A DNA stretch of 64,000 nt from contig CAUJNA010003238.1 in assembly GCA_963377175.1 (NCBI GenBank), forward strand, positions 658,645 through 722,644. Reading direction: 5' to 3'. The position numbers were made by a program, and so were the translations under genes. The notes under the pieces are model-generated. The model ran no database searches and was not told where the DNA came from. It worked only from the letters and a program-made list of their open reading frames with translations. This DNA is from Effrenium voratum (Eukaryota; Sar; Dinophyceae; Suessiales; Symbiodiniaceae). Positions 11,797 to 21,262 of the stretch are shown here, piece by piece; position 1 is the first letter of the stretch; each line of letters begins with the position of its first letter.

Positions 11797-12810
11797 CTCG
11801 CGCGGAGGTCGCAATCGGGGGCGATCGCATCTTCGAGCGCCAAGGTGTGGGGGATTCGAAGCCAAAAGGAGAAACCCCGGAATGAACCAATCCTGGGTGC
11901 CACCCACAGACGCGTTCTCTGCCCTTTCAACTGTGCTGCAGTGAGTGTTGACATCTTCGAGCTCACGAGGCCCCATTTCGTGTGTGTGACTCAGAAATCA
12001 AATCCGGGACCACAGACTAAAAAGAAGCGCGCCAAGGCGAACAGGATCCAAGGGGGAAGTTGGAATCGGATAACATAGGTGAGCTCAATAACAAATGGCA
12101 AACGTACCTTGGAAAAGCACAAACACACAACAGATCTGGAGCTGCCCAGAACAGAGCCCCCGATCGACCGCTCGGGCCTTTCACGTTGGACCCCCTGAAG
12201 TTTTGGGTTTCCAAAGCCAAAGGCGAAGTGGTGTCTTTACTCAGAACCCCCTTTTTGGCTTCGGGAAAGGAGTACCGAAGGCCCGTGTTGGCCCAGAGTT
12301 TGAGGCACTGAGCAGACCTCATCGCAAATAGGTTGGGAACGAAGGAAGAGGCTGAGACCCAGACTGCATGTATCAAGATGTGGTTTGCCTTGTTTCCTTC
12401 TGATTTCCTGCTAAGCTCCTTCTGGTTTTCTTCGGATTTCTTGCTGAGCTCCTTCTGATTTTCTTCTGGTTTCCTTATGTTTGTTTTTTTCTGATGTCCA
12501 AAGACTTCTTCCGACGTCCTTCCTATTTCCAAAGGACGGTCCCCTCCCACGATCCAACTCAGCCCGTCACGTTCCACATCAAATGACCAAACACCCCGGT
12601 GAGAACTACCAGGCTGCCAATTCAACCTTACATGCGCTGCCTAGTTTTAAACCTGTCAGGACAAGAGCTGTGACAAACCTAGGCTACCGCGTTGACATGG
12701 TTGCAGCTCATTGCAAGCACGAGGCGAGCAAGTGACTGCATGCTCTTCTAGCAGCCCCCGTTCCCTGCCGGACAGTGATTTCCATGGTAGGCATGGCACG
12801 TCTGCAAAGC

Positions 12811-12851
12811 CCTGCATTCCTTTTGAGCAACACGGCCCTCGGCATGTTTTC
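12811..12851 (-). CDS. Possible upstream exon of the PPR gene
   Basis: A 41-nt open segment between acceptor gaagtcgcag and a GC donor reads ENMPRAVLLKRNA. It ends in phase 2, which fits exon 1 at 11747-11796. Its sequence is only loosely PPR-like, so membership is a guess from splice signals and phase. Confidence 0.4.
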
Positions 12852-13117
12852 CTGCGACTTCTTCATGCAAACGCCCATGGAACCACAAAATTCTACAGGA
12901 AATTGGCCAGAAACAAGTACTTGTTCTTTCTTTTTTTCTTTACGAGTTTTTTTGCCAAAATGCAAACGCCCAGACAGTCACATCGCTTATTTGACTCTGA
13001 CCAACCTGCCTTGGGCCGGGGAGGTTCCGACGAGCAAGCTTCATCTGCGACGAGAGGGAATCATAAGCTCATAAATACAAGGGTTATGCTGCCAAATATG
13101 CATACTATGTACGCACT

Positions 13118-13253
13118 ATGCATAACTATATATATATATACATATGTATGTATGCACACTGTATAATGTACAGAATACACATGAATGTGTATTTGTATAG
13201 ATATACATATGTTCACACTGCAAAATGTACATACTAATATACATATGCATCAC

Positions 13254-13284
<31 letters not shown>

Positions 13285-13382
13285 TACGGATACACATGAA
13301 CATACACATATACATATACATATTAATATACATACACGTATACATACACGCATACCAGTACATGTGCATACACATATGCATC
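13118..13382. repeat. ATACAC/TATATA microsatellite
   Basis: Repeated CATACA, ACACAT and TATATA steps, with about six perfect copies of ACATAC near 13255-13287. No coding signal. Confidence 0.9.
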
Positions 13383-13410
13383 TTGACCAAATTCAATCAG
13401 CTCCTGGGGC

Positions 13411-13452
13411 CTGCGCTCGTCGGGCGGCGACCTCCGATTTTGGGTCGCTCCG
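13411..13452 (-). CDS. Possible exon, 42 nt
   Basis: Between acceptor tttttggag and a GC donor (gcag/gc) the minus strand reads RSDPKSEVAARRAQ in phase 0. It could be an upstream exon of the PPR gene, but it carries no PPR signature. Confidence 0.4.
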
Positions 13453-13851
13453 CTCCAAAAAGTGGGGGTTTGGGAACCGGGTTCTGCGCTGCTTTGCTTT
13501 GGTTTGCAGTGGGAGTTGCCGGCGACAAGTTGGTCAGGCATGGGAATGAACAAGATGAAAAAAGAATACCCAAAGAGAAGGCACGATTTACATCAAGCCC
13601 TTCATATACCCAAAACGTACATATATGGAAACTACGTACATCCGAGCGTTGCCATGAAACAGGCCTCTCTTGAATGGTCGTGATAAAGGAAGCCTTGACA
13701 AACCCAAGCACGGCATTCAGGAGCCTGGCTCATAGTGAAAGCAGCCCACTTATATACAGTCCAGATCCTTGCAGCGGGCGATCAGTTCGCCATTGAATCC
13801 AAAACATGGGCTGGTCGCTCAATACAACGATCAGCTTAACTCAAACCTGTG

Positions 13852-13960
13852 GTTTGGAGTGGTAGTTTGGAGGTTAGGCCGGTTTCCCTTTTACCTTCTA
13901 CGAGAGCAGGGAACTCAAATTCCCAAACCACCAATCCAAACCACCAATCGGGGGTTGCCT
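13852..13960. repeat. Short hairpin element, GGTTTGG...CCAAACC
   Basis: GGTTTGGAGTGGTAGTTTGG (13852-13871) is followed about 50 bases later by its approximate reverse complement, CCCAAACCACCAATCCAAACC. It ends with GGGGGTTGCC. A similar arrangement occurs at 36268-36352 and a partial one at 29214-29255. Confidence 0.5.
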
Positions 13961-14287
13961 GAATGCGTCCTTTGCGAAACTTTGTTGCTGAACTCCCAAA
14001 GAGCAAACACTAGCAAGCAACAAACAACCGCCGGCAGAACTCGGGCAAACGACCAAAGCTCCAGCAATCAGAAGCTCAAGCAAACAAGCAAATCATTGTG
14101 AACTGACTTGAACCGACTCCACCCTGGATCACCCAGCCCCTCCCCTCCCAAAAAAACAGAGAGAAAGAAAAAACTAAAATGACTTCCCCCCCGAACACAA
14201 AACACAAGGAACTCCCCCCCCCCCCAAAAGGAAAAACAAAAGAAGAAAACTGAACCAACCTGACCCACAGCGCCCTTCGCCGGTCGC

Positions 14288-14340
14288 CTCTGACGCCACA
14301 TGGCCAGCAGCTTCGCCTCCGCAGCAGCCGCAGACGTCGC
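14288..14340 (-). CDS. Possible exon with helix-B-like sequence
   Basis: After acceptor cggatcggag the minus strand reads ATSAAAAEAKLLAMWRQ and ends with AG at a GC donor. The A-x-x-x-L-L-x-x-W pattern resembles PPR helix B, so it may be the 5' part of the PPR gene. The same frame stays open further 5' to about 14453. Confidence 0.45.
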
Positions 14341-14459
14341 CTCCGATCCGCGTCCGCAGCGATCCGAGGCGTCGGTGACGAGGAAGTCCGGCGTGGCGAT
14401 GTCTTCGGGTTGGAGGACCCGGTGGCTTTCCCGGTTGCCCACTTCAGTTTCCATTCAAG

Positions 14460-15360
14460 GTTTGTGCTTTTTTTAGTTTGCTTGTTTGTGTGCTTTTTGC
14501 GTGTTCTTGTTAAAGGGGACTTGGTGGGATTCCTCTTTTTACATTTTGAAGCCAAGCATGGGGTACCCAAAAAACAACGACTTTTCTAAGGAATTTCCTC
14601 CCCAAGAGTCTTGATGGAATTTGGGGCAGAATAGGTCCGCCGGGTGTGTGGTACGGGGAACCGGTTCTGCATGCCAAGCCCCCAAGACTATAACTATAAC
14701 TCACTATATCATGGACTATGATTCACACATGGAGGTTTCGGGGGGCACAGTTGTGATGCCCAAGTTCACCAACTTGGATTCCCGGGGTCTCCCCGAAAAA
14801 TGACGAGCCATGTGGATCTGGTTGCAAACTTGCTGGCAAATTGAATGTCAGGGAACCCCCAGTTTTAGCATACACCTTCACGATGGATTCCGCGCTGGTT
14901 TGACTCCCGCTTCTTCCATATCGAAAAACAATGCCTTCAATAGATGTGGCCCTCTGGGAAACCCTTCGCTGATTCGAAACCATGGGTCTGATAAGTTGAT
15001 ACCCAGAGTTTGCCCGATCCACAGAACCTGTCGAGGGTCAGCCATCCGATGCCTGTTCGAGTTCCGAAGCCAAAAGATCTGAAGGTGTCAAACACAAGTC
15101 TCGCCCTCATTTTGATCTTCTGAAACGCGCCTTGATGAAACCCCGGGTGTATGATCCAACCGGGTTCCGGAGTGCAAAATGATCCAAACGCGTCATTCCA
15201 TGCATTTGGCTGTGTCCAATCTGACTCGTTTGGCCATCTGATCTAAGGTTTCCCTAGCTCCCAAGAGTATTCCCTCCGCAAGCCTCAACAAGAAAGCAAA
15301 CATGAAGAAGGTGTTCTCAACTGACACGAATCCGCCGGCCTGCCGGCGTGTCTTGTGGAT
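14460..15360. other. No supported feature
   Basis: About 900 bases in which I found neither a convincing exon with splice signals nor a repeat. Short open frames here have no family pattern. Confidence 0.6.
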
Positions 15361-15830
15361 GTTGTTGTTCTTGTTTCTGTTGTGGCTTAGACTTTCCCTT
15401 GCGACGGATTTTTGCTACCCCCCCCCCCTCCCCCTCCCCTCCATATCTTCTGTGTCTTGCTTTCTTTTCCCAATCTGCATCTATCGTCTCTCTTTTGTGC
15501 GCAAAGGCCGCTCCCTCGGCAAACCCGCGGAGAGCGGACATTGGCCGCACCCTCGCTGCTCAAGGGTTCTGGCTGTTGTTGTCCGCGCTGTCGTTGCCGC
15601 GTGTTGTCCACTGCGACGGGTTACTGTCGGTCCTCCCGGCCCTTCTCCAGATCTTCTCTGTCTTGCTTTCTCTTTCCTGTCAGAGGCTATAGTGTCTCTT
15701 TAGTGGTTGCGCAAGGGCATCTCCCTCCTGCGTTCTGGGTGTCTTTGTTCGTGCTGTTGTTGCTGCGCCTTTCCCACTGCTCGCAGCTTGCGGCGTCTGT
15801 CTGGCGCTGTGGCCGAGGCAGATAGCTCGG
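15361..15830 (+). repeat. Degenerate tandem repeat, roughly 180-200 bp period
   Basis: Three diverged copies share the ordered phrases ttgttgttcttgt / ttcccttgcgacgg / cttctctgtcttgctttctcttt / gtctcttt-gtgcgcaa-ggc / gctccctc. The copies start near 15361, 15568 and 15738. The open frames across it are long because the strand is pyrimidine-rich, not because it codes. It abuts the inverted repeat that starts at 15881. Confidence 0.55.
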
Positions 15831-15880
15831 AGAGCGGAGAAGATCTAACCTTCAAAACACCCTCCTTCATTTTACTATGC

Positions 15881-16535
15881 TCTTGCGACGTGGCTGGATG
15901 CAACGTGTGGCTCTCACGCTTCTTTCCTGTCTTGTACACCCCGCAGCCAGCCGGTTTCACTTTGGCCTTGGTCCGGTCTCAGCACTCCCTTGCAGCTGCA
16001 GCCCGAGCAACTTGCCCATGTCTGAGCTTCAATTTCACACAGATGATGCTATTGGTGTCTCATTAGAAGGAATTCTGGCGGCGACTGTCACTCCCGTGTG
16101 TGGCACGGCTGAGGCCCGGAGCCACGTCCAGCTCCACCAGCATCCTCAGGTTGCCAACAAACATTTCATTTCTGCGGTTACTTCTCTGATTACCAAGCAC
16201 CTGGTTTCTTGCCTTTGCCTTCCTCGGGCAGCCCTTTTTTCTAACCGCTCGGCGGCCATCTTCTGGAGTTCTGCTGCATTGAGCTCGACGTGGCTCCGTG
16301 CCTCAGCCGTGCCACACGCGGGAGTGACAGTCGCCGCCAGAATTCCTTCTAATCAGACACCAATAGCATCATCTGTGTCAAATTGAAGGTCAGACATGGG
16401 CAAGTTGCTCGGGCTGCAGCTGCAAGGGAGTGCTGAGACCGGACCAAGGCCAAAGTGAGACCGGCTGGCTGCGGGGTGTACAAGACAGGAAAAGAAGCGT
16501 GAGAGCCACACGTTGCATCCAGCCACGCCGCAAGA
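15881..16535. mobile_element. 255-bp inverted repeat with 145-bp spacer (palindromic element)
   Basis: The left arm (15881-16135) and right arm (16281-16535) are reverse complements with only about ten mismatches, plus a one-base indel. The transcript could form a near-perfect 255-bp hairpin. No transposase-like reading frame is present, and no clear target-site duplication is seen. It may be a non-autonomous foldback element or a hairpin-RNA locus; the sequence alone does not decide. Confidence 0.8.
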
Positions 16536-17121
16536 TTCCTCGCGCAGTGGCAGCATCCCTTGCCCCCCCCCTGCTTCAGCCGGGTGGCCGGCGGAACACG
16601 CCAACGGCGGCCAAATAAAGTGCGTCCCCGGCCCCCCCATCTTGGGAAGCATGCCTAGTGTCATCCCCCTTACCACGGTAATGATGCTACAAACACTGTG
16701 GCACGGAATGTTCCGTGGCTGAACTGAAAACTGAGTGTGCTTTGCTAGCAATTGTGCCTATCCCTGCCTAGCCAATGTGCAAGCTCAACAGAAGGCAAAC
16801 AGGTTTCTTAGAGCACATTCGCCTGCGATGAAGGGAAGTTGGTTGTCTTTAGACATACTGTTTTTGCACTTCACTCGAATTCAAGAAGAGGAACTCTGCT
16901 GAAGCATTGTCGTTCAACTGCCCCTCATGGCTGCCATCGAGCAAGAAAGCAACAACGAGCAGATCGAAAGCCAAAGCTCAAACAGAAACTACAAGCAACT
17001 AAACTCACAAAAACAAAAACGAAAACAACCAGCTAAACACAACCGAAGTGGAAAGAACGCTAAAACAAACGACAACGAAACAGGAGCAATACAAGAGTCG
17101 ATGGAGTCTCTCCCCGCGCGC

Positions 17122-17157
17122 CTGGAAGGGCACAAAGAGGTACTCGGGTGACAGAAC
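17122..17157 (-). CDS. Possible exon, 36 nt
   Basis: Between acceptor cttgcgcgag and a GC donor (ccag/gc) the minus strand reads VLSPEYLFVPFQ, phase 0 at both ends. The flanking sequence stays open in this frame. No family recognised. Confidence 0.35.
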
Positions 17158-18131
17158 CTCGCGCAAGCGCGCGGGCAACGCCGCAGCAGCCCATGAGGGA
17201 ACCCACCCTCCCATTGATTTGGCTGTCAATTGTCATGAAGGAACCCTTCGGTTGACATTGTCTAGGTGGGAATTCATATCTAACATCCCAGTTTCCCATG
17301 GGGTTAACTCCGGGCGGAGCCCGCAACCATGCCAACCTTCTCAGGCATTCTGAAATGCTGAAATGTGGTGCGGTGCCATTTGTCAGAAAATGGAACTACT
17401 TTGGCAAAATGCAAACATGATGAAACCTCTCCAATCATCGGTAGGAAGGTGCCCCTTCCAAGTGCCCTTCACTGGCCACATGTCAGCTTCGCTTTAACTG
17501 TTGGTTTGGATTGGTGGTTTGGATTTCTGGTTTGGTGGTTACGTGGGTGGAACATGATCCTGGTGAACAATGCCATAGGCAAAGGGCTGGGGTAGAGTAG
17601 CACCCTAATGGAAAGGTGCTCTCACTGCCACCTTTCCCGACAAAAAGTTGTACATGGAACACCTGGTCGATTCCCCCCCTCAGTGCAATGTCCCAGTCGG
17701 TGCTATGGTCAAAACTCCTTTGGAACTGTTTGGCCTTCGCCGCGAGAGCTTCGTGAGATGCTAGGGCGTTCAAAAACTTGTTTGTTGAAACACACTTCTT
17801 TGGGTTCCCTCAGATAGGCCAGGAAGTGCGAGATTGTTTCTTCATTCCTGATCTGAGTGCGCCAACAAAGGTTTGAACTTGTTTGGGCCTTGACCGAAAA
17901 CAAAAACTTTGAATGCCGACTCAGCAGGTCAGAAACAATCAGGCGTCCCTGAAAACTGTGGTTTGGGCCCGGTGGCTCGGAAATCAAAAACTACCCTGCA
18001 CCGCCAAAAAACCGGGCTCCAACCACGAATTGGAGGGAGGTTCCCGATGAATCCCGGTGACCAGCTTCCAAAGTGCTTCTCAAAGAATATGGGTCCACTA
18101 AAATGGTGCTCCACCAATCAACTACCCTTCA

Positions 18132-18992
18132 CCACCAAACCACCGGGCTCCCACCACCGGGCTCCCAACCACCGGGCTCCAAACCACCGGGCTCCCAACC
18201 ACCGGGCTCCCACCACCGGGCTCCCAACCACCGGGCTCCAAACCACCGGGCTCCCACCACCGGGCTCCCAACCACCGGGCTCCAAACCACCGGGCTCCTC
18301 AACCACCGGGCTCCCAACCACCGGGCTCCAAACCACCGGGCTCCCAATCACCGGCTCCCACCGGGCTCCCAACCACCGGGCTCCAAACCACCGGGCTCCC
18401 AACCACCGGGCTCCCAACCACCGGGCTCCAAACCACCGGGCTCCCAGCCACCGGGCTCCCAACCACCGGGCTCCCAGCCACCGGGCTCCCAACCACCGGG
18501 CTCCCAACCACCGGGCTCCAAACCACCGGGCTTCCAACCACCGGGCTCCAAACCACCGGGCTTCCAACCACCGGGCTCCAAACCACCGGGCTCCCAACCA
18601 CCGGGCTCCCAACCACCGGGCTCCAAACCACCGGGCTCCCAACCACCGGGCTCCCAACCACCGGGCTCCCAACCACCGGGCTCCCAACCACCGGGCTCCA
18701 AACCACCGGGCTCCCAACCACCGGGCTCCCAACCACCGGGCTCCAAACCACCGGGCTCCCAGCCACCGGGCTCCAAACCGCCGGGCTCCCAGCCACCGGG
18801 CTCCCAACCACCGGGCTCCCAACCACCGGGCTCCAAACCACCGGGCTTCCAACCACCGGGCTCCCAACCACCGGGCTCCAAACCACCGGGCTCCCAACCA
18901 CCGGGCTCCCAACCACCGGGCTCCAAACCACCGGGCTCCCAACCACCGGGCTCCCAACCACCGGGCTCCCAACCACCGGGCTCCAAACCACC
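18132..18992. repeat. 15-bp minisatellite (AACCACCGGGCTCCM), about 57 units
   Basis: The unit AACCACCGGGCTCC plus C or A is repeated with few changes; some early units are 13 bp. The last base alternates between C and A in an irregular pattern. Because 15 is a multiple of three and the unit has no stop, several frames on both strands stay open and give QPPGS, NHRAP, TTGLP, WLGAR, EPGGW or SPVVG repeats. No start context, splice signal or codon-selective substitution favours one frame, so I treat it as non-coding. Confidence 0.9.
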
Positions 18993-19377
18993 GCCATCAA
19001 TTGGAGGGAAGCTGAGCCACTCACTTTGGATCTTGTCACGAACTCTCAGAGCCGAGCGGCCACTACCACCACACAAAGGCGCCGCCGTCGGCGCATCCGC
19101 CTTTCCGATACCGTCCCCTGCAACTAAAACCATGGAACCCCCCAAAAAATGTCGTTTAGTGGGTTCACTGAAAATGTGAGTGATGTTCTTTAAAAAACAA
19201 AAAAAGATGCCCATTTCACAAGAGAAGAGATCCTACAAATGGCTTCTTCGGGGTACATGTCAATCAGGGTTACCAAACCACCTGTTTGTGGAACGCAAGT
19301 TCACACATGTGTAAAAGTGGGCTGTGCGGAGCACCACTCGTAATATCGGTCTGGCATCCTGTGTTTGTGTGATTGAT

Positions 19378-19746
19378 CCGTGTGTTCGCTCTTTTGCTCG
19401 TTCGCTCGCTCGTTCGTTCGTTCTCTCGCTAGCTCGCTCGTTCACTCGCTCGCTCCCTTGCTTGCTTGTTTGTTGTTTGTTTGCTTGCATGCTTGTTTGC
19501 TTGCTTGGTTGTTTGTTTGTTTGCTTGCTTGGTTGTTTGTTTGTTTGCTTGCTCTGTTGTTTGTTTCTTTGCTTGCTTGGTTCTGCGATTGTTTGACTGG
19601 TTGACTGATTGATTGATGCATTGATTCAATGATTCACTGCTTCATTGATTCATTAATTCATTGATTCATTGACAGATTGATTCATTAACTCATAGATTCA
19701 TTGACTCATTGATCAATGATTGATTCATTGATTCTTTGATTCATTG
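19378..19746 (+). repeat. GCTC/GCTT/GATT tetranucleotide microsatellite series
   Basis: Runs of CGCTCGTT pass into GCTTGTTT and then into ATTCATTG, each a four-base-period repeat drifting into the next. No coding signal. Confidence 0.9.
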
Positions 19747-19830
19747 ATTGAGTGTGTGTCTGTGTGTCTGTGTCTGTGTGTGTGTGTGCGTCTGTCTGTC
19801 TGTGTGTGCCCGTGTGTGTGTGTGTGTGCC

Positions 19831-19863
<33 letters not shown>

Positions 19864-20761
19864 GCCTGTCTGATTGCCCGCCTGCCTGCCTGCCGTGCGG
19901 TGCCGTGCGGTGCCGCGCCTTGCCGTGCCGTGCCGTGCCGTGCGTGCGTGAGTGGGTTGGTGGGTGTGTGTGTGTGTGCGTGTCTCTGTGCCTGTGTGTG
20001 TGTGCGTCTGTGTCTGTGTCTGTGTCTGTGTGTCTGTGTGTCTGTGTGTCTGTGTGTCTGTGTGTGTGTGTGTGTCTGTGTGTGTGTGTGTCTGTGTGTG
20101 TGTGTGTCCGTGTGTGTGTGTGTGTGTCTGTGTGTGTGTGTGTCTGTGTGTGCGTGTGTGTCTGTGTGTGTGTGCCTGTGTGTGTGTGTGTGTCTGTCTG
20201 TCTGTGTCTGTCTGTCTGTGTGTCTGTCTGTGTGTCTGTCTGTGTGTCTGTGTCTGTCTGTCTGTGTGTCTGTCTGTGTGTCTGTCTGTGTGTCTGTCTG
20301 TGTGTCTGTCTGTGTGTCTGTGTGTCTGTCTGTCTGTCTGTGTGTCTGTCTGTGTGTCTGTCTGTGTGTCTGTCTGTGTGTCTGTCTGTGTGTCTGTGTG
20401 TGTGTCTGTCTGTGTGTCTGTCTGTGTGTCCTGTGTGTCTGTCTGTGTGTCTGTCTGTGTGTCTGTCTGTGTGTCTGTCTGTGTGTCTGTCTGTGTGTCT
20501 GTCTGTGTGTCTGTCTGTGTGTCTGTCTGTGTCTGTCTGTGTGTCTGTCTGTGTGTCTGTCTGTGTGTCTGTCTGTGTGTCTGTCTGTGTGTCTGTCTGT
20601 GTGTCTGTCTGTGTGTCTGTCTGTGTGTGTCTGTCTGTGTGTCTGTCTGTGTGTCTGTCTGTGTGTCTGTCTGTGTGTCTGTCTGTGTGTCTGTCTGTGT
20701 GTCTGTCTGTGTGTGTCTGTCTGTGTGTCTGTCTGTGTGTCTGTCTGTGTGTCTGTCTGTG

Positions 20762-20840
<79 letters not shown>

Positions 20841-20955
20841 GTCTGTCTGTCTGTCTGTGTGTCTGTCTGTGTGTCTGTCTGTGTGTCTGTCTGTGTGTCT
20901 GTCTGTGTGTCTGTCTGTGTGTCTGTCTGTGTGTCTGTCTGTGTGTCTGTGTGTC

Positions 20956-20987
<32 letters not shown>

Positions 20988-21262
20988 GGCGGGTGGGTGG
21001 GCGGGCGGGCGGGTGTGTGTGTGTGTGCATGTGTCTGCGTGTGTCTGCGTCTTTGTGCTTGCTTGCTTGTGCTTGTGCGTATGTGCTTGCGCTTGTGTTT
21101 GTGCTTGTGTTTGTGCTTGTGCTTGCGCTTGTGCTTGAGCTTGTGCTTGTGTTTGTGTGTGTGTGTGTCTGTGTTTGTGTGCATGTGTTTGTGCTTGTCT
21201 GTTTGTCTTTGTGTTTGTCTTTGCGTGTGTGCGTGTTTGTGTGTGTGTGGTTGTTTGTTGTT
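19747..21262 (+). repeat. 1.5-kb (TG)n/(TGTC)n microsatellite
   Basis: GTGTGTCTGTCT in many combinations, a pure TGTC stretch near 20764-20840, and G-rich GTGGGTGG at 20979-21010. All six frames are open for long distances because the repeats lack stop codons. Not a gene. Confidence 0.95.

Noticed and set aside
15302..15960. Cys/Leu-rich frames near 15.3-15.9 kb
   Set aside because: Low-complexity pyrimidine-rich degenerate repeat; three overlapping frames are equally open.
17909..19214. Long open frames with NHRAP, QPPGS, WLGAR and EPGGW repeats
   Set aside because: They result from the stop-free 15-bp minisatellite; several frames on both strands are equally open and none has a start or splice context.
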